Origin: JANQOH01 sp965214495
GTDB lineage: Bacteria; Pseudomonadota; Alphaproteobacteria; UBA7887
Direction: 5' to 3'
NCBI GenBank assembly: GCA_965214495.1
Contig: OZ243958.1
Span: 1,984,001 to 2,048,000 of the forward strand
DNA: 64,000 nucleotides
A program made the translations under genes and the position numbers. A model generated the notes under the pieces. That model was not told the DNA's origin. It searched no databases and saw only the letters and a list, made by a program, of their open reading frames with translations. This document shows, piece by piece, positions 51,002-60,092 of the stretch (the stretch's first letter is position 1; each line of letters starts with the position of its first letter).

Positions 51002-51900
51002 CCCGGCATGGATTCGGCGATACCTTCGGGGTCCTGGTGGATGATGACTTCGGCGCCCGGAAAGGCGGCGACGATCTCCGCCTCCACCTGATCCGAGACG
51101 ATGTGCGCGTCGTGCAAGGTCATCGCGCCGTCGAGTTCCAGATGGAGTTGAACGAAGGGTTGCAGGCCCGAACGACGGGTGCGCAGGTCGTGCACGCCTT
51201 TGACCTGTTCGTGCGCCGAGGCGATGGCGATGATGCGCCGGCGATCGGCGTCGGGGAACTCCCGGTCCATCAGGCCGTCGAGCGCCGGGCGCATGATCGC
51301 CCACGCACTGTGCAGGATGTAGCCGGCGATGAGTATCGCGACGACGGGGTCGATCCACGCGAGATCGAGGCGGGTTGTCAGCAGCAGCCCGCCGACGATC
51401 GCCAGATTGACCATCAGGTCGGCCCGGTAGTGAAGCGAATCCGCACCGATCGCAGTCGATCCGGTGTGCTGGACCACATGCTTCTGGAAGCGGACGAGGC
51501 CGAAGGTCAGCACGATCGAGACCAGAATCACCGCGATGCCGGCGTCGCCGTGGGCGATGGCGCGCGGATTGATGAGGCGCGAGATCGATTCGACGATCAG
51601 AAACAGCGCCGATCCGGCGACGAACGCCGATTGCCCGAGGGCAGCGATCGACTCCGCCTTGCCGTGGCCGAAGCGATGCTCGGCGTCGGCCGGAGTCAAC
51701 GCCTGGCGCACGGCGACAAGGTTGACGATCGAGGCGATCGCGTCCAGCGACGAATCGACCAGTGAAGACAGCACGGAGACCGAATCCGTGGCGACCCAGG
51801 CCGCAAGCTTGATACAGATCAACACCCCCGCCACCGAAACCGACGCCCAGGTGGCCAGGCGCATCAGGCGCGCTTTCGCGTCGGTCGGCGCGGCGGTCAC
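50986..51900 (-). CDS. fieF: Cation diffusion facilitator, FieF type
   Basis: 304-aa metal exporter starting at GTG 51900, which overlaps the pdxH stop (GTGA). Six helices. Metal-site motifs are SSLVDSSLDAIASIVNLVAV (DxxxD, helix II) and SLHYRADLMVNLAIVGGLLL (HxxxD, helix V). The cytoplasmic C-terminal domain contains GVHDLRTRRSGLQPFVQLHL and EVIIHQDPEG. The pattern fits Fe/Zn-type FieF rather than CzcD, which has a His-rich loop. The co-operon with pdxH is compact, suggesting shared transcription only. Confidence 0.9.
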   Translation of the reverse strand: MTAAPTDAKARLMRLATWASVSVAGVLICIKLAAWVATDSVSVLSSLVDSSLDAIASIVNLVAVRQALTPADAEHRFGHGKAESIAALGQSAFVAGSALFLIVESISRLINPRAIAHGDAGIAVILVSIVLTFGLVRFQKHVVQHTGSTAIGADSLHYRADLMVNLAIVGGLLLTTRLDLAWIDPVVAILIAGYILHSAWAIMRPALDGLMDREFPDADRRRIIAIASAHEQVKGVHDLRTRRSGLQPFVQLHLELDGAMTLHDAHIVSDQVEAEIVAAFPGAEVIIHQDPEGIAESMPGYARS

Positions 51901-52493
51901 GGAAACAACCTCTCGCTCGACCAATCCTCTCCCGGCGCGGCGCGGTGAAACGCCACCCGGTCGTGCAGACGGAACGCGCCGTCGCGCCAGAACTCGATAC
52001 GCGCCGGGACCAGCCGGAAGCCCGACCAGAAGGGTGGCCGCGGCACCGCGCCGGCGCCGAACCGCGCGGTGAATTCGGCGACGCGAAGCTTGAGCGCGCG
52101 ACGATGTTCCAGCGGCGCCGACTGCCGGCTCGCCCACGCACCGATGCGGCTCGCACGGCTGCGGCTGGCGAAATAGGCGTCCGCATCGGCGTCCGGGACC
52201 GGCGCGACCGCGCCCTCGATACGCACCTGCCGGCGCAGGCTCTTCCAGTGGCAGCACAGCGCGGCGCGCGGGTTGTCGGCCAGTTCGCCGGCCTTGCGGC
52301 TGCCTAGATTGGTGTAGAAGACGAAACCGTCCTCTCCCGCGGCCTTGACCAGCACCATGCGCGCGGACGGCGCGCCGTCGCGCGTCGCGGTGGCGAGGCA
52401 CGCTGCGGTGGGGTCGTTCGCTTCGCGCGCCTCGGCCTCCACGAGCCAGGCGTTGAACAATGCGATCGGATCCCGGTCCAGGGGAATCGCCAT
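51897..52493 (-). CDS. pdxH: Pyridoxamine 5'-phosphate oxidase
   Basis: 198-aa FMN enzyme converting pyridoxine or pyridoxamine 5'-phosphate to PLP. Motifs: PSARMVLVKAAGEDGFVFYT (FMN contacts), NLGSRKAGELADNPRAALCC, SRIGAWASRQSAPLEHRRAL, and the C-terminal RPPFWSGFRLVPARIEFWRD with RLHDRVAFHR that bind PLP. Length is slightly under the E. coli enzyme because of a short N-terminus. It is divergent from a lipoprotein gene. Confidence 0.95.
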   Translation of the reverse strand: MAIPLDRDPIALFNAWLVEAEAREANDPTAACLATATRDGAPSARMVLVKAAGEDGFVFYTNLGSRKAGELADNPRAALCCHWKSLRRQVRIEGAVAPVPDADADAYFASRSRASRIGAWASRQSAPLEHRRALKLRVAEFTARFGAGAVPRPPFWSGFRLVPARIEFWRDGAFRLHDRVAFHRAAPGEDWSSERLFP

Positions 52494-52599
52494 GGTTCCA
52501 GCGGCTCCGAACCTTTATCCGCCCTGCTCGATCCCCTATATATCAGTCTTCGTGGCGGCGGGCGCGCCGCCGGCGGGACCGAGAGAAAGGGGTGCGGCG

Positions 52600-53076
52600 A
52601 TGAAAGCGTTGAAGATACTGACCGTGTCGGGGCTGGTGCTGGCGCTCGGCGCGTGCGCGGACGGCGCGGGACAGAAAGAGGTGGCGGGGACTCTGATCGG
52701 CGCCGGTATCGGCGGCCTCGCCGGTTCCCAGGTTGGAAAAGGGACCGGGCAGTTGGTTGCCGTGGGCGCCGGTGCGGTGCTCGGCGCACTGATGGGGGGC
52801 GAGGTCGGCCGGTCGCTCGACAAGGCGGACCGGCTCTACGCCGCGAGGAACGCCCAGGAAACGCTGGAAAGCGCCCCGATCGGCACTACCAACACCTGGG
52901 TCAACCCGGATACCGGGCACAGCGGCACGCATACGCCGACCCAAACATGGCAGACCGATGACGGCCGGTATTGCCGCGAGTTCCAGCAGACCGTGACCAT
53001 CGGCGGCCAGACGGAAGAAGCCCACGGGCGCGCCTGCCGCGAGGAAGACGGCACCTGGAAGATCGTCGGCAGCTGA
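52600..53076 (+). CDS. Glycine-zipper outer-membrane lipoprotein
   Basis: 158 aa. The signal peptide with lipobox LVLALGAC directs acylation at Cys19. A glycine-zipper region (GTLIGAGIGGLAGSQVGKGT, AVGAGAVLGALMGGEVGRSL) follows. The C-terminal beta domain (DDGRYCREFQQTVTIGGQTE and a second Cys in GRACREEDGTWKIVG) is of the surface-antigen 17-kDa/RT0821-type seen in Rickettsia and other alphaproteobacteria. A role in envelope integrity is inferred from the family. GAGAGAAAGG precedes the ATG. Confidence 0.88.
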   Translation: MKALKILTVSGLVLALGACADGAGQKEVAGTLIGAGIGGLAGSQVGKGTGQLVAVGAGAVLGALMGGEVGRSLDKADRLYAARNAQETLESAPIGTTNTWVNPDTGHSGTHTPTQTWQTDDGRYCREFQQTVTIGGQTEEAHGRACREEDGTWKIVGS

Positions 53077-53154
53077 AAATCCGGCGCCGCCGGGAAGCGA
53101 CCCCCGGCGGCCCGCCTGACGCTTGGCGATCGGTCGCGTGAACGACACCGCCCG

Positions 53155-54033
53155 ATGACCGATCCATACGAGATTCTCGGCGTCGCCCGCGACGCGAGCG
53201 CGGACGAAATCAAGAAGGTCTATCGGCGCCTGGCCAAGGCGCTGCATCCGGACGCCAATCCGGGCGATGCGGCGGTGGAGGAGCGCTTCAAGCGCGTCTC
53301 GGCCGCATACGCCATTCTGTCCGACCCCGAAATGCGCGCGCGCTACGACCAGGGCGAACTGGACGCGGAGGGGCGGCAGCAGGGTTTCTCGTCCCGAGCG
53401 GCGGGCGGGGGCTTCGGCGGATTTGCCGGCGGGTTCAGAGTCGAGGACATTCTCGGCGACCTGTTCGGCGGCCATTTCGACGACCACCTCCGCCAGGCGC
53501 GCGGCGTCGCGCGCGGGCCGGACGTCACCGGCGCCATCGAGATCGACTTCGTCGAAGCCGCGCGCGGCGGCAAGCGCCGCGTCACCCTGCCGGACGGGCG
53601 AGCGCTCGATATCGCCATTCCGCCCGGCATCGAAGATGGCCAGACCATCCGGCTGAAGGGCCAGGGCGGCACGGCGGGCGACGGCGCCGCCCCGGGGGAC
53701 GCGCTGATCAGGATCTCCGTCGCATCGCACCCGAGTTTCCGGCGCGAAGGGCGCCATGTGTCGATCGACCTGCCGGTCAGCGTGCCCGAGGCGGTGCTCG
53801 GCGCCCGCGTGCAGGTGCCCACCATCGACGGGCCGGTCGCCATGACCGTGCCGGCGAACAGCAATACCGGCGACACGCTGCGGCTGCGCGGCAAGGGCCT
53901 CCCCGATCCTGGCGGCGCGGCGCGCGGCGATCAATTGGTTCGCCTGAAGGTGATGCTGCCGACTCGCCCGGACTCGAGTTTCACCGCGCTCGTGCGCGAC
54001 TGGGCAAGCCGCCACGCCTACGATGTGCGTTGA
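53155..54033 (+). CDS. cbpA: DnaJ-class co-chaperone, CbpA type
   Basis: 292 aa. The J domain at residues 1-65 has the HPD motif in LAKALHPDANPGDAAVEERF and stimulates DnaK ATPase. A Gly/Phe-rich linker (GGGFGGFAGGFRVEDILGDL) follows. The zinc-finger domain of DnaJ is absent, and two C-terminal substrate-binding beta domains (GKRRVTLPDGRALDIAIPPG, DLPVSVPEAVLGARVQVPTI) complete the CbpA layout. Its stand-alone position after a lipoprotein gene gives no further hint. Confidence 0.92.
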   Translation: MTDPYEILGVARDASADEIKKVYRRLAKALHPDANPGDAAVEERFKRVSAAYAILSDPEMRARYDQGELDAEGRQQGFSSRAAGGGFGGFAGGFRVEDILGDLFGGHFDDHLRQARGVARGPDVTGAIEIDFVEAARGGKRRVTLPDGRALDIAIPPGIEDGQTIRLKGQGGTAGDGAAPGDALIRISVASHPSFRREGRHVSIDLPVSVPEAVLGARVQVPTIDGPVAMTVPANSNTGDTLRLRGKGLPDPGGAARGDQLVRLKVMLPTRPDSSFTALVRDWASRHAYDVR

Positions 54034-54171
54034 AACGGTTGCGCGCACCGGCGAGAAAAGTCGGGCGGGTTCAACTCGTATGGGCGCAAACCTGAACCGG
54101 AAAGCGGTGGTACAAGTCCGGGCATGACGGATGGAGCGGTGGCGGCGTTTCGGCGACAAGCAGATTCCGCT

Positions 54172-55173
54172 TCACTCGCCGCCGGGTTGCAGGCGCTGCC
54201 GGCGGGCCGGAGCCGGAAGCCAGTAACAGAGCAGTCCGACGGCGGTCAGGGGAATCCACAGCGCATGGACAGTCAGTGCGAAGGCGGCGGCGGCCGCGGG
54301 CGCCGCGCCGTAGGCGGCGAGGCCGGCCGCCGCGAAATAGTCGAAGGTGCCGACATAACCGGGCGAACTCGGGAGCGCGGTCGCCAGTGTCCCCGTCGCC
54401 AGCGACAGCCACGGGCCCGGCGGGGCGACCCCGGGCGCGAGCGCGCCGGCCATCGTCACGAATACCGCGCCTTCCAGAATCCACACCGCCGCCGACCAGG
54501 CGGCGAGCGCGAGGGTCCGCCTGCCGGAACGCATGAGGCCGAGCGCCGCAGCCAGATGAGCGCCGTGTTTCGACGCCGCGTCCCGCCAGCGCGGGCGGGC
54601 GAGGATGCCGGCCAGGAGGCGACGCCCCGGAAGTCGGTCTCCGAAGCGCTCGAGCAGGAGGGGAAGCAGCATCGACGCCAGGAGCGTGACCGTCCCTGCT
54701 GCCGCCAACGCAGCCGCCGCAACGACGAAGCCGCGCGGGAAGACGCCTTCCGGCAGACCGAGCAGGCCGACGAAGAAGATTCCCGACAGAAACACCAGGT
54801 CCAGCGCGCGTTCGATGACGAGGGTTCCCAGCACCCGCGTCGCCGGCGACCGGAGCTGGCGCCGGAATCCCAGCACCCGAAGAGCGTCGCCGGCCCGGAG
54901 CGGCAGAACGTTGTTGAGCGCGATGCTCGCCAGGAAAGGACGAACGCACGCGCCGAACGGCAGCCCCGGCTCCAGCGCCCGCAGCATCCACCACCAGCGC
55001 CCGATGCGCGCCGCGTGTCCTGCAAACATGAAGGCCAGCGCCAGGACCACGGCCGAGACCGACACACCGGAGAACGCCCGGATCAGCGCGTCGCCCTCCA
55101 ACCCGCGCGCCAGCAACCACGCGAACCCCGCCGTCGAGCACAAGCCGACCGAAAGTCTGAGCCATCGACTCAC
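54172..55173 (-). CDS. UPF0104/LPG-synthetase-type membrane protein, putative lipid-sugar flippase
   Basis: 333 aa from GTG 55173. About eight hydrophobic segments. LRPFLASIALNNVLPLRAGD-like sequence (seen as SIALNNVLPLRAGDALRVLG) and LATALPSSPGYVGTFDYFAA are the two conserved re-entrant motifs of the lysylphosphatidylglycerol synthetase TM / AglD family. It lies downstream of the UbiA, DprE1 and DprE2-like genes. A role in moving or using the decaprenyl-phosphoryl pentose they would make is suggested by position only. Confidence 0.8.
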   Translation of the reverse strand: MSRWLRLSVGLCSTAGFAWLLARGLEGDALIRAFSGVSVSAVVLALAFMFAGHAARIGRWWWMLRALEPGLPFGACVRPFLASIALNNVLPLRAGDALRVLGFRRQLRSPATRVLGTLVIERALDLVFLSGIFFVGLLGLPEGVFPRGFVVAAAALAAAGTVTLLASMLLPLLLERFGDRLPGRRLLAGILARPRWRDAASKHGAHLAAALGLMRSGRRTLALAAWSAAVWILEGAVFVTMAGALAPGVAPPGPWLSLATGTLATALPSSPGYVGTFDYFAAAGLAAYGAAPAAAAAFALTVHALWIPLTAVGLLCYWLPAPARRQRLQPGGE

Positions 55174-55237
55174 GGCGTTACCCGTCGGACGCCTCTCCGC
55201 GAACGGCCCTCCGTCCGATCGCCGCACGGGGCCGGCA

Positions 55238-55981
55238 CTACAATCGCATCCGCTTGAACAGGCGTTCGGGGATGGCGCGGATCGCCAGCATGATCGGGCG
55301 CCAGACCCGGCGGACATAAACGACGTCGCGGCGTCGGCGAACCGCTGTCGCCACCGCGGCGGCGACCTCCTCGGGCGTCGCCGTCAGGCGCGCCGGCAGG
55401 TCCATCCCGTCGGTCATGCGGGTGCGCACGAAACCCGGCTTGACGGTTACGACATGGACCCCCGACGCGGCGAGCCGGTTGCGCAGCCCGGACAGGAAAG
55501 CGCCAAAGCCCGCCTTGGCCGAACCGTAAACGTAGTTGGAGGCCCGCCCGCGGTCGCCGGCCACCGAACCGATGCCGACGAGGACGCCGTCGCCACGCTC
55601 GGCGAAGCGCTCCGCCAGCGCTCCCATCAGCAGTGCGGGACCGACATAGTTGGTTCGCATCACCCGTTCGGCGGCCGCGGAATCGTGCTCGCTTTCCGCC
55701 TGGTCGCCGAGCGATCCGACCGCACACACCGCGATGTCGGGCAACGGTTCGATTTCGTCGAGCATCGAGACCCCGCCGTTCTCGTCGAGCACGTCGCAGC
55801 GGTGGGCGGTCACTGCGGCTCCGGTCCGCAGCCGCAGGTCCTGCGCTTCACGTTCGAGGCGCACCGGGTCGCGCGCCGCGAGCTGCAACGCCCAGCCCGC
55901 ATGGGCCCGTTCGCGCGCGATGGCGCGGCCGATATCCGACGTGGCGCCGATCACCAGCGCCGTCCGTGCACCGTCGTTCAT
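55238..55981 (-). CDS. DprE2-like short-chain dehydrogenase (decaprenylphosphoryl-2-keto-ribose reductase type)
   Basis: 247 aa, start MNDGARTALVIGATSDIGRA with the SDR cofactor motif. Catalytic residues appear in VGIGSVAGDRGRASNYVYGS (Ser, Tyr) with Lys in AKAGFGAFLSGL. The motif GATSDIGRAIARERA and the C-terminal VWRPIMLAIRAIPERLFKRM are like actinobacterial DprE2. Adjacent DprE1-like and UbiA-like genes strongly support the second half of the epimerisation of decaprenylphosphoryl-ribose to -arabinose. A generic SDR function remains possible. Confidence 0.82.
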   Translation of the reverse strand: MNDGARTALVIGATSDIGRAIARERAHAGWALQLAARDPVRLEREAQDLRLRTGAAVTAHRCDVLDENGGVSMLDEIEPLPDIAVCAVGSLGDQAESEHDSAAAERVMRTNYVGPALLMGALAERFAERGDGVLVGIGSVAGDRGRASNYVYGSAKAGFGAFLSGLRNRLAASGVHVVTVKPGFVRTRMTDGMDLPARLTATPEEVAAAVATAVRRRRDVVYVRRVWRPIMLAIRAIPERLFKRMRL

Positions 55982-56033
55982 CGCGTTCGCTTCCTTCGGT
56001 CGTTCGCGTGCCGGCCGAAATCGCCCCGCGCGT

Positions 56034-57365
56034 TCACAACGCGAGCCGCCGTGAAAGCGCCGACTCGAAGCGGGTCGGCGACACTGCCGCCGCCGCCCGG
56101 ATCGCGGCGAAGGCGTCGAGACGCGGATAGCCCCGGCGTATCCGTTCCGGCGTGCAGCAGGCGTCCTTGGCGAGATAGACCCGCCCGCCGCGCTCATGAG
56201 CGATCGCATCGAGCGCGTCCAGCAGCGCCGGTGTCCGCGCGCGCATCGGGAAGTCCAGCGCCAATGTGTAGCCCTCCATCGGGAACGACAGAAGCCCGTC
56301 GCCGACGGAGCCGAACAGTTTGAGCACCGCGAGAAACGACCCCCCGCCCGCCGCCGCGATGCGATCGAGCAGCGCCGCGAGGCCCGACCGGCTTTCCGCC
56401 TTCGGCAGCACGCATTGATACTGAACGAACCCGCCCCGCCCGTAGAGGCGGTTCCACGCCCCGATCCGATCGAGCGGGAAGAAGAAGCGATCGGCATGGA
56501 CCGGGTGCGCGCCGCCGCGTGCCCGGCCCCAACGATAGTGGAGCGCGTTGAAGGCGCCGATCGAGAACCGGTTGAGCGCTGCCGACGGCGCATCGACCGG
56601 AACCGCAAATCCGCCTTCTGCCGGCCGGCACAGGGGGGCGGACGCGAGTCGCCGCGGCAACGCGCCGCGTTCCATGAAGGCGCCGCGCGTCACCAGTGCG
56701 CGGCCCCGCTTCGCGCCGCGCGCCAGACAATCGATCCACGCCACGCTGCAAGGCCAGTCGCGCGACTCCTCGAACACCGCCATCGTCTCGTCGAGGTCGC
56801 GCGCCGCCACGGTTTCCGCCTTCACGAAAGCCGTCTCGATTCGCCGAAGCCGAAAACGCGCCGACAGGATCACCCCGGTCAATCCCATGCCGCCGCAAGT
56901 GGCGTGAAAAAGGTCGGCGTTCTCGGTGCGGCTGCATTCCCGTATCCGACCGTCCGCCGTCGCCAGCGTCAGCGCTTCGACATGCGCGCCGAACGCCCCG
57001 TCGCGATGATGGTTCTTGCCGTGAACGTCGGCGGCGATCATGCCGCCCACGGTGACGAATTTGGTGCCCGGCACCACTGGAGGAAACCAGCCGCGCGGCA
57101 TGAAGGTCTTCAGGATGTCGGCAAGCGACGCCCCGGCTTCGCAGTCCAGCAAGCCCGTTTCGGAGTCGAACGCCCGCATCCGGTCCATTCCCCGCATCGA
57201 CAGGGTCAGAGCCGGGTTGAGCGCCGCGTCGCCATAGGCGCGTCCGTTACCGCGCGCGATCAGGGTTCCGCCGCGGTCGAGCAACCCTGACAGGTCTTCG
57301 CGCGCGCGCAGATGCGCCACCCGGCACTCCAGCACCGGATAGCGGCCCCACCCGGAGAGCTTCAT
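56034..57365 (-). CDS. DprE1-like FAD-dependent oxidoreductase
   Basis: 443 aa. An FAD-binding PCMH-type domain (LIARGNGRAYGDAALNPALT, PVVPGTKFVTVGGMIAADVH, then GKNHHRDGAFGAHVEAL) is followed by the substrate domain ending YLAKDACCTPERIRRGYPRL. The GKNHH motif is typical of decaprenylphosphoryl-beta-D-ribose 2'-oxidase DprE1 and its homologues. It would oxidise the ribosyl C2 for reduction by the neighbouring DprE2-like enzyme. It is 52 nt upstream of that gene in the same orientation. Confidence 0.87.
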   Translation of the reverse strand: MKLSGWGRYPVLECRVAHLRAREDLSGLLDRGGTLIARGNGRAYGDAALNPALTLSMRGMDRMRAFDSETGLLDCEAGASLADILKTFMPRGWFPPVVPGTKFVTVGGMIAADVHGKNHHRDGAFGAHVEALTLATADGRIRECSRTENADLFHATCGGMGLTGVILSARFRLRRIETAFVKAETVAARDLDETMAVFEESRDWPCSVAWIDCLARGAKRGRALVTRGAFMERGALPRRLASAPLCRPAEGGFAVPVDAPSAALNRFSIGAFNALHYRWGRARGGAHPVHADRFFFPLDRIGAWNRLYGRGGFVQYQCVLPKAESRSGLAALLDRIAAAGGGSFLAVLKLFGSVGDGLLSFPMEGYTLALDFPMRARTPALLDALDAIAHERGGRVYLAKDACCTPERIRRGYPRLDAFAAIRAAAAVSPTRFESALSRRLAL

Positions 57366-57411
57366 CCGGGCGATCGTCGGACGGCGATGGCGTCGGGTAT
57401 GCGCGCAGCCC

Positions 57412-58875
57412 TCACAGCGCCACCGCGAACGCGGCCAGGATACCGGCGCCGGTCAACCAGCTTGTGCGGTCGCGCACTGCGAACACGACCGGATCGTCGT
57501 GCACGGCCCCGCGATTGGCGAGCAGGACCGCGCGCCCCAGCCAATATGCCGAAAACAGGCACGCCGCCCAGAGGAACGCCGGCCGCTCGTAGAGGCCGTT
57601 CACATCCGGACTCTGGATATACAGGGCGAGCACGACCACCGACGCGAAGCTGCCGGCCATGCCGAACCCTGCCATTGCCGGCAGGTCCTCGACCCGATAC
57701 GCCCGCCCTTCCAGATCGGGCTTGTCGGATCGGCGCGCGACGTGAAGTTCGCTCTGACGCTTGACGGCCGCCAGCGCGAGAAAGGCGAAGCCGGCAAAGG
57801 CGATCAGCCACGGCGAGAGCATCACCGCCGCCGCCGCCCCTCCGGCAGCGACGCGGACCGCATAGAGCGCCGCGAGGGCGACCACGTCGATCAGAAGCTG
57901 CCGCTTGAGATACAGCGAATAGACGACGGTCGTCACCAGGTAGAACGCGAGGCACGCGCCCGCCTCGACCGACACCGAGAAGGCCGCCGCGAGACCGCCC
58001 GCCGCCAGCGCCGCGGCGGCGCCGACCGTCCACGGAACTCCTACCTTCCCCGCCGCCAGCGGGCGGTGGCGCTTGCGGGCGTGCTGGCGGTCATGCGGAA
58101 GGTCGAGCAGATCGTTGAGCAAATAGGCGCTCGATGCGCAGGCCGAGAACGCCGCGAACACGGCCGCAGCGGCCAGCCAGGACAAGGCGTCGGTCTGGTG
58201 CGCGGCAACGAGAGGAACGAAGACGAGCACGTTCTTGATCCAGTGCAGGGGCCGCAGGGCGCGAATCCGATCGCGCGCCGACCCGCCGGCTCCCGCGAGA
58301 AACCGGGCCTCCGCATCCAGCGCTCGCACCGCCCGCGCAAGGCCCGCCGAGGGAGCGACCGCGATGGCCCGCCGCGCGCGCCGCCACACGGCGAGGTCGC
58401 GGCGTTCGTTGCCGACATAGTCGAACCCGCCCTCGCCGAACCGCGCGACCAGCGCCTCCGCTTTCGCCTGTCCCGCCAGATTGACGTGTCCGTCCGAGGC
58501 CAGATATCCTGTCGCCCCGACCGCCTCGACGAGCGGCGCCACAGCCAGCGCGTCAGAGGCGGAAGCGAGCCAGACGTCGCGCCCCGCCGCCCTGGCGGTG
58601 TCGATTTCGTCCACCACCGCCGGATTCAGCACCAGTGTCGGCGGCGGCACCGCTATCGCGCGGGCGATGCCGCGCTTCACCGCCGCGCGCCCCCCCCGGA
58701 GGAGCGGCGAAAGCGCGGCGAGAGCCTTTGCGGGGGAGGTTGCGCACAGCCGCGCCAGGCCCTCGATCGACAGATCGCCGTTGACCAGGGTGCCGTCCAC
58801 ATCGACAACCAGAGGCGTGGCGTCCCGGTCGCTTGCGGCGAGTGCGCCCCCCTCTTCCGGGGCCGTCATCGACAT
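57412..58875 (-). CDS. HAD phosphatase fused to UbiA-family prenyl-phosphate phosphoribosyltransferase
   Basis: 487 aa from MSMTAPEEGGALAASDRDAT. Residues about 20-210 are a HAD hydrolase: nucleophile motif PLVVDVDGTLVNGDLS, DVWLASASDALAVAP, and FDYVGNERRDLAVWR. From about 220 a UbiA domain with nine helices follows. Its Mg-binding motif is YLLNDLLDLPHDRQHARKRH and the second conserved region is YSLYLKRQLLIDVVALAALY, as in decaprenyl-phosphate 5-phosphoribosyltransferase. The fusion would transfer phosphoribose to a polyprenyl phosphate and then dephosphorylate it. Similar fusions are known in alphaproteobacteria. First gene of the four-gene unit. Confidence 0.85.
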   Translation of the reverse strand: MSMTAPEEGGALAASDRDATPLVVDVDGTLVNGDLSIEGLARLCATSPAKALAALSPLLRGGRAAVKRGIARAIAVPPPTLVLNPAVVDEIDTARAAGRDVWLASASDALAVAPLVEAVGATGYLASDGHVNLAGQAKAEALVARFGEGGFDYVGNERRDLAVWRRARRAIAVAPSAGLARAVRALDAEARFLAGAGGSARDRIRALRPLHWIKNVLVFVPLVAAHQTDALSWLAAAAVFAAFSACASSAYLLNDLLDLPHDRQHARKRHRPLAAGKVGVPWTVGAAAALAAGGLAAAFSVSVEAGACLAFYLVTTVVYSLYLKRQLLIDVVALAALYAVRVAAGGAAAAVMLSPWLIAFAGFAFLALAAVKRQSELHVARRSDKPDLEGRAYRVEDLPAMAGFGMAGSFASVVVLALYIQSPDVNGLYERPAFLWAACLFSAYWLGRAVLLANRGAVHDDPVVFAVRDRTSWLTGAGILAAFAVAL

Positions 58876-59283
58876 TCGGGTCGTTGCTTCGCCGTTCAGT
58901 CTGTTTCGCGTCTTTTCGGATCCGTCCGGGACCCGTCGCCACGCCAACTTACGCCGTTATCGCGCCGGCCTCCGTTCCGCCGGCGGGCGGGATCATGATC
59001 GACGGAGGCTTCGTCTCCGCGCTCATGCAGCGACCTTACATATCCCGCCGCGGCGGCGCAATCGCGACGAAAAACGGGTCGTGTCCCGGTTTGAAGATTA
59101 TCGCGGTACGGCGAAACGCTTGACGCCATATCCAGTGCGACCTCAATATCGCCACCGTCTGCGCCACCCATGACCAGACCTAGGCGAGGAACATGTCGGA
59201 CCGGGTCGCGGCGATGAACGAAGGCGTCATCGGGCAGCCCGGTACGGCGGAAGAGAGCTACGGCCGGCATCGCGCTTCGTCGC
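58876..59283. other. Intergenic region upstream of the giant surface protein
   Basis: About 400 nt without a recognisable gene on either strand. Open frames exist (for example the minus-strand reading MGGADGGDIEVALDMASSVS) but show no family features. It must hold the promoters of the UbiA operon (leftward) and of the surface protein (rightward); I could not place either with confidence. Confidence 0.5.
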
Positions 59284-59303
59284 GGGGGGGGGGGGGGGGG
59301 GGG
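59284..59303. repeat. Poly-G tract of 20 nt
   Basis: Twenty consecutive G residues lie 45 nt upstream of the probable start codon of the secreted repeat protein. Tracts of this length mutate by slipped-strand mispairing and are known phase-variation switches when placed in promoters or 5' coding regions. If translation started at 59193, the tract would be inside the coding sequence (a run of Gly codons). Confidence 0.85.
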
Positions 59304-59348
59304 CAAGCGTGCGGCTCGCATCCTCGATTCTTTGCACGTTTCGCACCG

Positions 59349-60092
59349 ATGCGGGCGGGACGCCCGCGCACCCGCGTGTTTCGGACTGAGGCGCTGTCGC
59401 CGATCCCGATCGCCCGGCGCCGGCTGGCCGCCCTGGCCGGCGCCGTATTGCTGCTGACCGCCGCCCCGGCGGCGGCGCAGGACACCGAGCCGTCCTTCCG
59501 CTGGGCAAGCGCCGACCACAACTTCACGGAGGGCGAGGAGATCGTCAGGACGGAGGGCGGGGAGACGGTCACGGGGGTGGTGTTGCCGGCGGCCGACGGC
59601 GGCAACCCTCCGCTGACCTACACCCTGACCCCGGCGGCGGACATCCCCGACGGCGTGACCTTCGACGCCGCCACACGCACCCTCACCGGCACGCCGACCG
59701 CGGCGGGCGAGGTCCAGCTTATCCTGACCGTCACCGACGACGATGGCGACAGCGCCACCATATACATCAACCTCTTCGTCGACGGGACTCCGTCCTTCTC
59801 CGACCTGTCCGCCGACTACACCTGGAAGCAGGGCGCGGACATCGGCTCGGTGGTGTTGCCGGCGGCCGACGGCGGCAACGCTCCGCTGACCTACACCCTG
59901 ACCCCGGAGGAGGACATCCCCGACGGCGTGACCTTCGACGCCGCCACGCGCACGCTTACCGGCACGCCGACGGCGGCCGGCACGGCCAACCTCACCCTGA
60001 CCGCCACCGACGGCGACCCGATCGACCCGGAGAGCGCCACGCTGGCCGTCAACGTCACCGTCGTGGCGGACGAGGCGCCGTCCTTTCGGTAG
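59349..60092 (+). CDS. Secreted He_PIG/FN3/LRR surface protein, N-terminal part before a frameshift
   Basis: The start at 59349 gives a long basic n-region and a signal core (LAALAGAVLLLTAAPAAAQD). Two bacterial Ig-like (He_PIG, cadherin-related) modules follow, each about 90 aa with the tandem sequence PLTYTLTPAADIPDGVTFDA, LTGTPTAAG. A third module starts at APSF and is then broken by TAG at 60090. Homology to the preceding modules shows one extra base around 60082-60088 (TCCTTTCGG where TCCTTTGG is expected). The reading continues in the next frame. A real inactivating mutation or a sequencing error would both explain this. An alternative start at 59193 would include the poly-G tract. Confidence 0.75.
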   Translation: MRAGRPRTRVFRTEALSPIPIARRRLAALAGAVLLLTAAPAAAQDTEPSFRWASADHNFTEGEEIVRTEGGETVTGVVLPAADGGNPPLTYTLTPAADIPDGVTFDAATRTLTGTPTAAGEVQLILTVTDDDGDSATIYINLFVDGTPSFSDLSADYTWKQGADIGSVVLPAADGGNAPLTYTLTPEEDIPDGVTFDAATRTLTGTPTAAGTANLTLTATDGDPIDPESATLAVNVTVVADEAPSFR

